DNA from: Sinonovacula constricta
Lineage: Eukaryota > Mollusca > Bivalvia > Cardiida > Solecurtidae
Assembly (NCBI GenBank): GCA_007844125.1
Contig: CM017565.1
Location: forward strand, 12,576,618-12,640,617
DNA: 64,000 bases
Reading direction: 5' to 3'
Position numbers and translations under genes: made by a program. Shown one piece after another: positions 20,326 to 35,300 of the stretch. Within the stretch, counting starts at the first letter, position 1. Each line of letters opens with the position of its first letter. The notes beneath the pieces were generated by a model. It was not told the DNA's origin and did no database searches. It saw only the letters and a program-made list of their open reading frames with translations.

Positions 20326-23300
20326 CTAAAAGATAAACAGGATAATAATTAAATTTGGTTTTTGAATTTAAACATATATAAGTTTTAATAGCACAACTGT
20401 AGTATAATGGACTGTTTAAACTAATGTTGGTGACCACAATGGAATATTTAGGGAGAACTATTGATGCATGACCTCCACATATAAATGTTTTAGCACCCAT
20501 TGGGACCTTAAACCTGGAGATGTTGGTATACGGGTGACTATTTGGACATTTAGGCCTTTCAATTTAACAGTGCTCAATGAGACCTAAGCAATATGTCATT
20601 ATTCATATGATCATCAAACTTGTTAAGATATACTTCCAGCAAAAAGTAAAATCAGTGAGGAAAACAGTGTGGATATTTTGACATCAGCTGGAAATTTGCA
20701 TTGAGTTGTAATTTGTGCAAAAGAAAAAGTGCAACATATGGCGGTTTGTATTTGCTGTCTAAACTTTTGTAATTCAGTATATGTATAAAGACACTAAATT
20801 GCTGCCAAACTACATGGTTTCATGTCTAAGCCTCTATTAAAACTTAGGTCAAGTTGGAGACCTCGATGTCTACAAACTTGATCAAGAGGTTCTGGAGTAT
20901 ATGGACAGTGATTGGACTTACATCTTTTGTCTCTAAGGTATCAGCCTCAGATTTCTGGTCATTGTCAACACCCTGGAATGTACAACAGTCAATAGTGTGA
21001 TCCCATGGTGCAATTATCATACACGAGCTTGATAAAAAATTATAACAAGTTAATGTTGCATGTCTTAATGTCTTTGTCTTGTCCATAAGTTCAAGTACCT
21101 CTTAAAAAAGTAATACTGTTTACATTTGTTGTTATTAAAATTAACCTAACAATAGGACTTATTTAGCTGTAGTCAAAGTATTGTATAATCAATCACAGCA
21201 GTACAATTTAGTGTTTTAATTGTACGAATGGGAAAAGGGGGATCTTGAGAAGTATTTTTACTAGGGAATTCAAGAGGGACTGTGCATGCCTTTGAAAATT
21301 AATGGGAGGAATGTATGGTTTGTAAATAACTCAAGAAGCATTTGTCCACCATGGAAAGTCTTTGCTTATGCTTAAATGTGCAGAAGGGATTTTTTTCAGG
21401 GAAGGAATTTTGTCCCTTCTCCCCACCCACCCCCACACAGGCAGAGCATGTTAATGACTATTAATACATGCAATTCTCTTTGAAAAAATGGCAATTTAAG
21501 ACAAAGCTACAACATGCCAGTCAAAAAAGAACATGACTGGAAAAATACACATCCATTACACAAATACTATTTTGGTACACTTCATTTTCATTACATCTAT
21601 GTATAGTTACGGAAATACATGTATGAAAAAAAAAATTGTCAGGTTGTAATTTCAATGTTCACCGATGTCTAATTTACATTAAATTATAAAAGAAACCAGT
21701 AGACAGGTACTGTTTATCTAGACAGGCAGAGTAAGTGGTAGGTAAATATTGAATCCTGTACACCATGGCTTGTATTACAGAAAGTCAACACTTGAAGCTT
21801 CAAATGAATGTCAAGGCAGGAGAACTAGATAGAAAATAAATCAGGTCTTACAATCACAAATGTCAATGAATATTCTGCCAAGTATATTGGTTTAAACTAA
21901 ATATATATAGGCTTCTGCCACAACATCAAGTCTAAAAATACAATGTGCTGTGCTGTGTCATTTAGGATTCTCCCTGTCATGTAATGTTCTTTGGTTCAAG
22001 GAGCATTAAATGCATTTTCTCAAAACTACTGTTTACAACATATGCAATAATTAAAAACATGTAAAAGTATATTTTTCATAGCTGAGCAATAACATTTGTA
22101 AAGAACAAAGTTGTTGAATGAAGAATATATACACAAATTCTACCAAGATTTAGGTCACAACATGGTAAAGCACTGTTGATTGCACTGCTGTTTCATCAAA
22201 CTACACATACATCTGTTATCTAAGTAGAAGGTTATGATATTGATGAAGAACCAAAGCTTAACAGCAGTTGCACGTAAGATAAGTATGGTAAGACTTTTGA
22301 TTTATTTCTATCACACTTAAAACCTTCCATATATAAACAATTTGTTTTGCTAAGTATTGTCTTCATGCTGTCTTGACATAAATTCAAACCCTTTTTATAT
22401 GTATTTTGTAACATGCATTTAAATTGTGTTGGGGTACTAAAACAATTTCATTTAACCTTTAGATAGTTACATTTGTTAATATATAACCTATATGAACTTT
22501 TATCACTGGCTTATAACTAAATGCAAATTAAGACTAGACAAATAGCACTAGGCTGGGCAGCAAACAGAAACAGTGCAGATCATGATCAGGCAGCTTTCAG
22601 CAGGGATATGGCTAATCTTGATCTACACTATTTGCCTAAACCTTATATTTATGTGCTTATCAATCTAATGTTAATGTTGTAATTGCAAAAACAATGTCTA
22701 CCGCAAAAGAAGAGACAGGACCTACCTTATTGGTCCCTGCAGACTTATCAGGTCTGTAAACATCACCTTTCTTCCTCTGACTGGACCTTTAAAGAACAAC
22801 GAATGGTTATGCATTGTTTTAATTTCAAACATTTTACTTAAAGAATATGTTTTTCAAGTTTACATAATCTCAAAACAGATAACAAATAAACAATCAGAAA
22901 AAAATACTTGGAAAAGAGCTGTTTGTTGTTGAGCCATCATTGTTTACAATTTTAGAAGAAGTATTATCACAAAACTTAAGTATTATCACAAAACTTAAGA
23001 ACTTTTAAACAGACAAACAACATAACTCCTGGAAAGGTGTTATTTTTTGTTTACTATACATTTTTGGCATTTTAAATAGGGTTAGAATAAAAGTAAAGTT
23101 TAATTTCAACAAATTACATTATTACTTATAAAGCACTCAACATAGAAATAAGCTTTACTGTGCTAATAAGAACATAATATTGTTAACAACAACAACAACA
23201 AAACAAAGACAAACATGAATGGCAGCCAGACAAAAAATGTAACAATAGTACAGTAAGTTATCTGATGCCAAGTAATAAGGCAGGCAATGGTTCAGCAATT

Positions 23301-26300
23301 TGTACGTAACTAATCCCCTTAATATTATTGTGACAGTTTCATTTCACTCCTATCTCAAGTGCTTACAAATGGTATAACAATTAACATACACATGTTATTT
23401 GTGTGCAAAATTGATCAGTCGTTTAGGAAATATTTTAAAATTCCACTGATGGAATAAATTTGTTTTCTCAAAGTCTTCACCTACAGTTTAGGAGCTGTAT
23501 TTATTATAGGTGAATGTACAAATAAATTGTTTTGTTGCAACCTCTCATACTGCAGTATTTAAAAGTCTGTTTTATTCAGTGTTAATGTAAATAAAGAAAA
23601 CTTGAATCCTCAAACAGACAAGGTCTGTTTTACATGCATTTAATGAATTCTAAAGTTTAAAATGTCAAATCGTCAAGCCGACAAACAGCATCAAACCATA
23701 TCATGCATAATAGGCTCATGCAAACAGATGAAAGACAAAAGACTAAAAAAGGATGAAGATTATGCACTGACACAAAACCTCACCAAATTAACAAACTACA
23801 CAACACTAATATGCAGGTATTAAAAAAAAAACAATGTGATACAGAACTCTGCTACAAAACAATAAGAACAATGAGAAATATAGAGGAACCTACCTCAAAC
23901 AGAAGTTTCTTCAAAATAATGCTCAACATAGTTCTTGTTTGTACAGGACTGATTTACTACTAAAGATAATTCTATACCAAAGGTGTGTGCAATAAAGTGT
24001 AGTACAGCTAAAGCAGATTATATGCTGCTTGCATTTTTATGCATTGAAAAAAAATAATCTTGAAACCTGACACTCTTGTTTCTGGTGGAGAAAGTGTTAT
24101 CTCAGCTTCAGCAAAATGCACACATAATAATTGCCAGGTTTTGAGAAACACCCCACCAACAGAATCTTGGTCATACTGGTCATGTTTTGTTTACTGGGCC
24201 ATATGAAAAGCAAGCAACAGATGAACAAAGAGTGTTTTTCTTTTTTAAGTTTTTTTTTTTTTTAAAAATGCCCATAAAGGATCACCAAATAACCAAGGTT
24301 ACTCCTCCATGTTAATATCTTGCATTTAGATTGGTCATCAAGCTGGAATAATCCTGTCAAAATTTATGCAACAAATTCTTCAAATAAAATCTCTTATTTT
24401 GTAAAGTATGGTTGATTACAAAACAAAACTCAACATACTACTGTTTCCTTTTAATACTTTTATGTACAAATAGTTTACATACAAGTAAACTTTGTTAATA
24501 AAACACGTAATAAATAATTTGAAACAACAAGGATGATGTTCAATTAGTGTACATAAAAGAAACACCATTTAAATCTCAACAATAAGGAAAGCTCTAAGTG
24601 TAACGGAAACAATAATTATACATCATAATCTGTTTCATATTAATTGAACAGAAATAGCATAAACATTAAAAACAACATTTAATAAGAAAATTTCATGATA
24701 AAACTTCAAGAATACCAAATTAGGTGGTAGTATAAAACATTGCACAGAACACATTTTAATTACAGATCACACAATGGCGGCTGCTCTGTGTGACTGGGGC
24801 TATAGACCCTTTCAGTTATTATCGGTTTTCAATTACCTCCCCCTTGGTGACGTCATACGAGGATTGTTATTCGATTTCGGCTGAATACGCGTAAAACGTA
24901 AACATCATTGAAAGAGAAAACTACAGCGATTGTGTGGGTATGTTTGATTTCTTTATGAAGTGTTGTTGTATTTGCAATAAGAGTGCTTGTTTATTGTTAT
25001 TGTCTCTCCATAAGTTGTGCGTAAATTTTGATAGTCATGAGTTTTCGCGATAAATAAAATGTGAAAAGCTGTCCTCAAATGGTCAATCTTCTGTAGTGGC
25101 ACCGCGCACAGACGAAAAAAAAACAGGTCAAAGAAAACGAAAAGTTAATGTACCGACAGTGACAATGCCATTGAAACAACACAGTGATACCTATTTCATA
25201 TAATTACAATAATAATGGAATATATGTCAGTTATTACAGTCCTCGTCAACATTCTTTTATCATTTAGGGCAATTGAAACATCAAATTTTATTCCTTAATG
25301 CAGTAAACATAATATTCTTTTATTCTATTTCTATTTATTTCATGTATGTATTGGAATTCGGATAGGACGCTCAGCAGTCTGAACGGCCCACGCATTAAAC
25401 ATGCACCGACAAAAGTCCAATGCAATCCTGTTCTCTTTTCATGTTGTCATGACTGTATTGCATATATGAGTTTGACATCACTTTACAGAGCCTTCTATAC
25501 AGAATCAGCTAATAGGTTCAGTTTAACTAAACTTATTTGTTTACATATGTTTAGATGTCTGTATAAAATTGTTTTTGTTTTTTTACAAATATAACTAGAT
25601 GTCTGCATTGACAACCGGATATGACAATCAGTTGAATGGCCCTCGCATTAAATATGCACCGACATTAACATCAGATTCTCATCATGTGGTTATTATTTGT
25701 ATTCATTTTATAAAACCATGCTATCTTTTCACTGCCTTTTTTAAGTTTGGTGTGTTATTTTCTGCCAAGCTATTCCTGATATGAATGCATTATTGTATTT
25801 TGATTAACATATTTACTCAATAAAACAGCAAATTATACTTTAATGTCAATTTATTAAGTGTATTTCGGTAATTTAAAGTCTCTTTCGGTATCTTTCGGTA
25901 AACAAGTGTCTTCTGTATTCAGTAGGACCCCTATGTTAAAGGTGGTATCCGACAATTTGTCTATATCAAATACATGTAATGATATATTTCCCCTGCTTTG
26001 GGGAATATGCATTATATGGGCCTAATTTCAGCAAAAATTCATACTTTAGTCTAAGTAAAGACAATCTTCAACAATACCTATATTGGTATACAGTACAAAA
26101 TGGAAAAAACATACTTAATGTTCATTCTTCCCAAAGATATAAATAAGCATGATAGAGGTGTCTACTAAAAATAGATATCAACGTCAGAGCGAACGTTATC
26201 CCATAACTAATCTAAAAATAGCTATCTCTGCAGCATGGATCATGCGTGATCTAATACAAGAGATACGTGCGATTATAAATATCATTTCCCACTCCAGCTA

Positions 26301-29300
26301 CCATTTCAAGGGGTCTTTAAGTAATTTTGAAGATTTTATTCTTATTTTTTTTACTGTAAATTAAAACAGATTATCATTGTCTTTGAATAAGGTGATTTTC
26401 TGAGTTCTAAAAAATAAATAAAGCACATACTTACGTTAAAACAGCACAAAAATCCGCTTATAAATACTATAGTAGCCTTTTTGTTTTCAATCCTCGTATG
26501 ACGTCATATCTGGTCGCGGGACGCAACTCTTGTTTGACTTAGGGCGAGTAACTGAAAGGGTCTATACCAGAGTTTCTCCCTGTCACAGAGTGGCACTTGT
26601 GTACCTGTGATCGAGAGACCCTTGTTTCTGAAGGGGTCATGACGACAGTTACATTCTACAGGAGGGTGATAATTCAGCAAAACCCTGATACTTGGTTTCC
26701 TGACTGGGAAACTGTGGACCAGGTGGTCAGCCTTGGTATCCCGTGGCACATAGGTTGCCTCCCTATGCTTGGACAGGGTCTCACACTTGCACCTGCGACA
26801 CTTAGGCACAATGGCACTTGTCATCAGCTCTTTTTCATATGGAATAGGTGCTTTTTGCTGTTTCTTTGGTGTCTTCAGCTTGCTTCGTCTGACTTTCCTG
26901 GTTATCCCGAGCGTGAGTTCGGTGACTGTGTCCATCTCATTTTTTTCCCCGGCATGTCTGGATCGCTGATGAACATTAGGGAAAGCTTCAAACAGTCTGA
27001 GCATGGCATCTGACACATCACTGTTCTTGTCCTGAGCCAGGATATCCCAGACTTGAATCCCAGCATGTTTTTCCTTCTTGCTCTTGATATCCACAAGGCT
27101 GATGGATGGTTCCACCTCAGAGTTCTCCCTAGCAACCGTTCCTATGGCTACATCCTCATCACCATGACATCTATGAAACTCCTCCTTCCCCTCATGGATT
27201 CCTGACTCAGAACTGGATCGGGACACAGTTTGTTCCTCAACCTTCCCATTGATGTGGATTGATACAGTACTAGGAATCTTTACTTCTTCCTCTGTCTTCT
27301 CCTCAATGTAACTCAGCCTATGCTCAATATTTGACAATTTTCTCTCTATCTTACACAATCTGTCATTCTCACAGCTCTCTCGTTTTTCCATCAGAGAACA
27401 TGCTTCACTGCGCATTTCATTACTGGTTAGTAAGAATAAAAGAGGGGTTAAAGAGCAATGCAGTGTTAGCAAAAGTATATGGGTAGCTTACTACAGTGCG
27501 TCAGCAAACAGTTAAAAACTCTGTTAGTGAAAGGCTAGACTGCTATTTTAATATATATTGCAAAGTGCAAAGAGATGTGAGATTATAGATGTCATAATAA
27601 AAAATAAAGGTAAGCAAAATCTAAGACTAGTATTCTATACCATGATGTTTAATGTAAGATTGAGCACACAATAGGTCAAATCAACTAAATACGTTGAAAG
27701 AGGCACACAAAGTAGAGGATAGTTATGGTAATATAAAATTGAATACCAGAAAGGATTTAAGCTTTTATGTCACACAAGTGCATAGAGAGGCATCAAAATT
27801 AATGAAAGTTAGCAAGAAATCCCATTGCTCAAAAGTTGAGAGTCAATGAGACAAAAGATGGCCATACCTGGTGGACCTGGAAACAGCTCGAGCCTGGGAC
27901 AGCTCACGTAGGTTCTGAAGCTCATCCTCTTCTATGTTGTATTTGGCCTGGAGCTTGAGCTTGTTACCAGTCATGAAGTACATTCTGTCTACACGATGCG
28001 ACACAATCTGCGGTCAGATACACGTAGATCAATGTCATAGTGTGGCATCATCAAAAGTTTAGATGGTCAGTGGGATATAGTATGTGGATGCACATACGCG
28101 TACGCACCTCACACTATTTAAATTTAGCTGTGCTTCAGTAAAAAATGCTATCTCAAAAAGCATGGGAACATAGTGGAGATCATGCTAGTGTACAATCTTC
28201 AACAAAATTTGGTGGATCGTGCACTAAGTCTATCACAATTTATGAGGTCCATTATTTTAGCCCGGTCCAGAAGATACTGCCAGCGTGGGGTCCAGCGTTT
28301 TTAAATTTTTCCTATAAAGACTGAATACATCAATATCGAAGTCACTATATAAATCTTCCATATGATTTAAATAAAAGAAAATTCAAAACAATTTATTTCT
28401 TAAATATAAACATGCTTAAAACATTACTGTTAGAAAAACAAACATAATCTCATGCTATTTTTTAAAAACCTTAAAAATATATTATACGTTTGCTCAAATC
28501 TTATTTGTCAAGCCTATGACTATTGTCTTTCATTATGGTAGAGGTTATTGTGATCTGGATAGCATGTGAGCTCTAGAATCTGGTGAATGTGGATAACCAA
28601 GGTCATAGTGGGATATATTCAAAGGTCGGGGTTGTCTGAGAGATACAATGAGGGGACAAATATACAAATGTTAAGTAATAGGAGAGAAATACAAGTGTTA
28701 ATGTGCAAACAAATATAACTAACAAGTCAATATTATAAACAAAGCAACATGCAAACTATAAGGAGTTTGTTTCACCATGGCAGAAAGCTAAGAAACATAT
28801 TTCTAAAAAAGGATACAGCTTAAACACAAAAAAACAATATAAAATCTCACATGTCTGAGAGTTATATTAGATAAAAGAAAAAATTACAAACTATCTTTAT
28901 ACTTATGTAAGTAAGTTGTTTATCCTTTTTTATAAAATTAACAACAAAGAAAAAAATGAATTTGAAAAAAAAATGAAATGGTTCTGCTTATGCATAGTCT
29001 TACATTAGCTTGCTTTTGCTAAAGGACATCTGATCAGGCTCGACACTATTTTTTGCTAAGTTATTTTAATTATGTTTATCTATCCATAAAAAAGCAAATA
29101 ACTAACAATTAAGAATTGGCAATAAGTAAATATGATGAGAGTTAAATCTCCTGCCTTTATAAAAGCAACAGTGCCATCTTACCTCTGATGAGCGTTTAAG
29201 TGCCCGACACTGCGACATGGCTGACCATTCCTTTTCCAGCCTCTGACCCTGAGCACTATGATTTGTCTTTTCCACGTCGATCAGATCTGGATGGATGTTC

Positions 29301-32300
29301 TCCTGGGAGGGGGCCGAACTCTAGAACAGCAAAAATCAGGTAATTAGAGCTTAATTGGTACGTCCAACACACACTGACCGCATAGAAAGAGACCTATGAA
29401 ATATTGATGACACTCTCTTAGTACCTAGCTGTTACTCAGAAGCCACATTGAAACAAAATGTAGGTAGGCATAGACTTCCTTAAGCTGTAAATCATCTTTA
29501 TGATACCCGGTGATTGATTTTTACAAGATTAAGTCGGACATGGAGGTGTATCTGTAAGTGTATATAGCCCCTAAAAGCTGAAGAATGGATTGAATGCATT
29601 AAATGTAGGCATGTTTTAAATGCAAATTTTAAAGCTTGATTGTCAATCAAATGACAATCAAGTTGTGCTTATTGGCATTCTCTTTGCCCACCAATGTGGT
29701 AGGCAGCTCTATTATACTATAATCCCAGTCCACTGAGCCAGTAGGAGTAGGGTTTCCAGGTGCACCTAAGGACCCTCCAGTATAGCCAGTATTTACCTAG
29801 GGTTTACAACCCTAACATGCTTCAATTCTTAATAACCAATACATTTTCATAGTTAATAAATATAAACTTTAGGCAAATAATAACCAAAATATTACTAGAG
29901 CCCTAGTTTCAAATGGTGCAGACCTTGGCAAGACAGCTCCTGGTGGAAGCTGGTTGATTTGAATCTGATCTTTTTTGTCTATGCCTGATCAATTCATGTT
30001 GAGCAGGTTAGGACTATAACTCTGTCTTCATACCCTCTCCTCCACACCACAATCAATAACAGTTACACACTTCACACAGACCTAACCAAAACATGGCTTA
30101 CCATGAAATGTCTCGTTTGATAAACAACATCAACAATTCCATTAACATTATCAACTTTTCTCAGATGTTTGTAGTGTAGGGACAGTTGCATAATAAGAGA
30201 AAGCCTCCACTACTTCTGACTTGAGAGCATTAATATTAATCACAGTTGTGTTTATTTCCATCCATGGTATGCACATTTAACTGAAGTATAAAGTAATAGT
30301 CTAAAGTCACATCCACAACTTAAAGAAGCTATCTTCACAATAGCAATTAAAGCACAAAAGCTTGTTTTTGTTTAGACAGTTACCCTGGCATAGAATTACT
30401 TGAAACGTTAAATTACTAAAAACTGCTTGATTTTGTCTGAAAACCAGTTGGGTTTTTTTAGATAAAGTTTTCTTCCATAGGAGCAATTTCTATTTTCTAT
30501 TCCTAACGGTAAGAGTCAAGAATAAGCTTAGTTGGTTAAATGCATACTTTATGTACACATTCCTGGCTAAACTGTTTAAATAATTTTTAATTAAATCAGT
30601 TGAACATTAATATGTAGAACAAATAACAGATTGCAAGGAGGAACTTGTATTGCTTTATTAAATAGCCTTTACACTTCAGCAACATTAACCTGAAGAATCC
30701 AACCATAAGATGCACACTATTTAAATTATTGCATCACATGGTTAATGTGACTAGGTTACACTTTAGCAAAGGTTCATGTCACATAGAACCACCCTATCTG
30801 CAAATTATATATATGTATTTTAATTACTTTGTCACTATTGAACCAACCAGAGCATTGTCCATGACTGATGTACACACAACCTATATTCAGCTAAGCAAGG
30901 TTTTGTTGAGCTTTAAATAGTTAAGAATACATGTAGTTTAAAATGTTGTAATGCTTTCAATCCTCCCAAGCTAAAGACAATCATGTGAAGGAGTGAATGT
31001 TCACATAACCTAGTGATTTGAGGTGATATACATATTTGTTCAATGATGACCAAGTCACTTTAAGATATCTTCAATGCCAAGGAATATGGTGCATGATGAT
31101 CTATAAAATACAAGACAAAATTCCTCCCCCACTCCTGATACATACCAGATATCTGGTGGATCTCTGGGATGAGGCACTCTTAGCCATGACAGACTTGATG
31201 GAACGGGCAGGACCAGAGCCAAATGCCCGCTTCTTGGACGTCACATTCACTGGTATATAGTGTCTGGAGGAGCCGGCAGAGCTCAGCCTGTAGCACAGAG
31301 GATAAAGTATGATTTTATGATGGAATAACAGTTATCAATATCATGACTTGTGATGTTTGTTAATAACCCTATGTTAACAACCCATACAAATTCTTAAGTC
31401 ATGTGCTTACATTTACACTTTACAAGTACAGAAATCTTGTAAATACTACTAGGTATTCCACAACAAATTGTGCAGTTGCTGATCAGGTGGTATCTACACT
31501 ATTTGCCACAGCTTGATCAATTAATGCCATTTTGCCACACCTGTGCTGGTGCTAGGGGTAGCTATATATATCTATTCTCACCTTTAGTCAGAAGAATATT
31601 GGTTTGTTCATTAAAAATAGTCACAGAAATACATGTTTGAATTACATGTGCGATATCTTAGAAAACTTAGTCACTTAAATGTGTATACATTTCCCAGAAG
31701 TTTGTTTGCATAAACATGGTAATAATTCTGTTTAGATAATTTAATTAAGAGTACAATTAAACAATTATGTAAGACTCATTTGGCAATTTCTTTTTTAGTT
31801 TACCATTTATTTAATTGAATGTCAGTGAATGAACAGTGTGACAATACAAATTATGCACAGGCACTAAATGCCATTTACATGTTAAAATTAAGTAGTGGAC
31901 ACAGTTGAGGCTTTATTGAACCTGTTATCTAGGCAAGTATGAAAGGAAAATAATGTCAATGATTTTGATATTATGAAACATTGAAGTTAAAATGTAACAC
32001 TGATCACAAACAACTACAATAAGTCTTCTTGTTGTCTTTTTACTTGTAACATCCTGTGTGTGCTTTCCAATTATTAAAGTAATGAAGACTTGTAGACAAC
32101 ATTCAAACATAGTCACACAGGTAATGAATGCTAGGATGTAAATTGAATTTTAAACATCTAGTACAAGATCAGATTTTTTCAAAATGTTTAGTCAGAAATC
32201 TTGCATACAAACTATTTAATATGTCAGCTTTGACACATCATCTACTTATATAGTGAGAAGTAAATTATGAAAAAAAATGTAAAAAAACATTGTTTCAAGT

Positions 32301-35300
32301 AATAAATTAACAATTCAAAATATGGATAATACAACAAAACACAGTTTTCAGTGATTTCAAGTGCTTAAGTAATAGATAAATATAAATAGGCAATAGTTTA
32401 CACACAGTGATATAATAATAATAACACAGCAGCTGTGAAAACTGAATGTTAAACACTTTCTTTAAATTACTTCAAGTTTTTTCAAATAAATTCAAAGAGT
32501 ATATATATATAAATAAAACTTATACTTAAAAGAATGAATAAATTAAAAGAATTAAGCAATGTAATCAAATTTATGATTGATAATATAACACCATGAATAC
32601 TAATTTTTATCCATAAATCAATTAATTGCTAGCTTTTTAAACTATCTGCCAAGTATATAAAACCTGCCCTGCAATAATAGAAAACACAGAACAAATAGGA
32701 CAGATAGGCATTCAACTATTATAAAAGAATAATTCAATGTATAAACACACTGTACAGTAAATTTAAAGGACTGTAAACCAGTCTCTCTCAAACTGAAGGT
32801 GTTTTCATGCACTGAAAGAATGTCCTGTCAGTAATGTATAGTTTATAAACAGAAAATATACCTTGTACACAAATCAGAAATGAATGTTAAATAAATAATC
32901 CAGCTGGGTTATGGCATGTTTGGAGAGAAAATATTGAGAATAGATCAATGTAGAAGAGAAAAGAAAGACTGTGGGTGATACATTGATTACCTTGATAGAG
33001 TCAGTCCTCCAGAGAAAATATTTCACCAGTGTTTTCTATACCAACAGGCACCATTAAGAATCTCATATTGCGTCTCCATATGACACAAGATAAACAAAGA
33101 CCTTGCATGCCCTGCACCCTCCATGTATCATAATATATAGAGGATCTGATGATTGATAAGATAAACCTGACCATGCTTGTCATTTAGTTGAGACGAATAC
33201 AAAATAATTTAAGTTTTTTTTTAGCTAGATCCTACAAGCAAAGTTACAAAAGCAAGAGACTCGGTTTTTTAAATACAGTGTAGATTCTGATCAGAACAGC
33301 TCCCTCTAAGAGCTCATGGGAGCTGTTTGATCTGAATCTATACTATTGACTAGGCCTGATCCAATATGGTGGATGTTGGACAGATGTCCCAATTGATGTT
33401 CCTTTGATCTTCCAATTTGTTGTACATTTGATGATGTCAGCCGGCATTAAAACAAGACTTGAAGCTATTTAACTGTATGTGGCAACATCTATCTGCTCTA
33501 TCATGAACACTGAAGAATGAAATAGACCACTGCAAGAAATCTAATCTACAGGGCAGCTTTATTAAAGGTTTTATCCCATGATTCACCCAATGTTGAATAC
33601 ACAATATTTTATCTATAACAAAATCAAACCATTTGCATAGGGTATTTGGGTTTGGTAACTGATGATGACCACAGGTAAGGTATTGATTAAATGAGTGACA
33701 ATTTTAATCACAACTTCAACTATAAAAAATGTGTTAAATCTATTTTTAGACACATATTTCCCCTCACAACTAATTTCAAAGCTTACTTAAAATGTTTTTC
33801 AAAGACAGGTTTCTGTGAGCTAATAAGTGATATTTTACATTATTTGCTGAAAGAAATCCATGATAATATAATTATTTTATCAATGTGTTTGTGGCCAAGC
33901 TGGTCCAAACTTTTGGTGGCTGAAATTAAAAACAGCTGACTATGCTGTGTATGCAGGGATAGAATTGACCCCAATTATATCATATTTGTAGTATTACAAG
34001 GCAAACATTACACACACATCTAGGACTTTAGAACGTTTAAGTTGTTTGTTCTACGATCTAATATTCTGGTCACATTCTTTCCTAAGTGTATCAAAGACAT
34101 GACTTTTATTTTACAAACAAAAACAAAACAAAAACAAACAAAAACACTTTGTTCCAAAACCCTCACTTTTAGTGCCATCATTATTTTAAACCTTTTAAAA
34201 CTATAACAAAAGAATAAGTGTAATGATAATTACAACAATAAAATTGTATTAATTCATCCATGGTATAGTTAGAAGAGGGCAGTCATGCATGCTTTATGTA
34301 ACTATGTAACTTAAAAGAATTTGTTAAAGATAAATAGTTTTAAAATACGCAAAAACAATTTTACATATCCACTTTCTTAATAATTTCAATAATCTTACAT
34401 TTCTTTATTATTTTGATCTTGCATCTCCTTGAGGCAGAGTACAATTTAATTTGATATGTTTCTTACAGTTAAATATTATTACAAGTGGTAGAAGATGTAT
34501 TGTAGCACAGCTAGACAACTGTTATAGACAAGGACTGTCATTAGACAGCACCCTCAACTTTTCTTAGTGCTGAACCCTAAAAGAAACGAAATCCTACACA
34601 GATGCCAACAACATGTTTTTTTTTACAAAAGCTCCACTTTCTTCACAAGAGGTGCCTATAAAAAAAATACTTGAGAAGTTAAACCATGAGGGGTTGTTAG
34701 TTGCCAACTCTAAACACTCAGTCACGAACACCCTTATAGTGTACATTCTTTTCTACTTAACAAATTTTAGCACAGGTTAATGCACATATATAGAAAACAC
34801 AAACTGGTCAAACCCTAATCATACTACATTTATGTAATAAACAATAGACAAGCTTAGTTATTTGCTAACAACTAGTTACTACATGCAAATGTAACAATGC
34901 ATACTGCAAAAACTCAGTAACAAATAGTACAGATCCTGATCAGAAAGCTCCCAAAGGGGTCTAGGGATTTATACTGTTTGCCTAAACCTTTTCAATACAG
35001 GCAAAGAGTTGTGTAAGAATCTATTGAGAGATCGGTTATCCAAAATAAGCAACAAAGACCACAGCAGATATGACAGGTAACCGTCCCTGTAATATTCACT
35101 GAAAAATCAGATCTTTAATCACTGTATAAATTATAGCTGGGTAGATGGCTGCTGTAAAATCAATGAATATTCATATATATGTATATGAGACATTGTTGAA
35201 GGTCTCCACACTCTCAGGGCAACACTCCCCAACCAAACGCCTCTCTGGACCCTCAGATGTCAACCCAACATGACAGGCTCCTGTTTGGAGTAACAATGTG

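Larger units (their letters stand above)
24801..26566. mobile_element. 1.77-kb non-autonomous DNA transposon inserted in the large gene
   Basis: Both ends are the inverted sequence TATAGACCCTTTCAGTTA (24801-24818 and 26549-26566). A second inverted pair, TGACGTCATACGAGGATTG, lies at 24848-24866 and inverted at 26488-26506. The target duplication is TA or TATA; the terminal TATA makes this undecidable. The interior has no transposase. It holds a diverged internal duplication at about 25380 and 25632 that contains GGCCCACGCATTAAACATGC in one copy. The superfamily is not assignable by eye. Each end carries a palindromic TGACGTCA, a CREB/ATF-type site. Confidence 0.8.

Noticed and set aside
23886..23960. 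Possible minus-strand exon ending at TTTGAG|GTAGGT
   Set aside because: No acceptor gives an open frame that fits the phases of the flanking exons.
25346..25784. Two short plus-strand frames sharing LNGPRIK-APT
   Set aside because: They reflect an internal DNA duplication inside the 1.77-kb transposon, not a protein domain.
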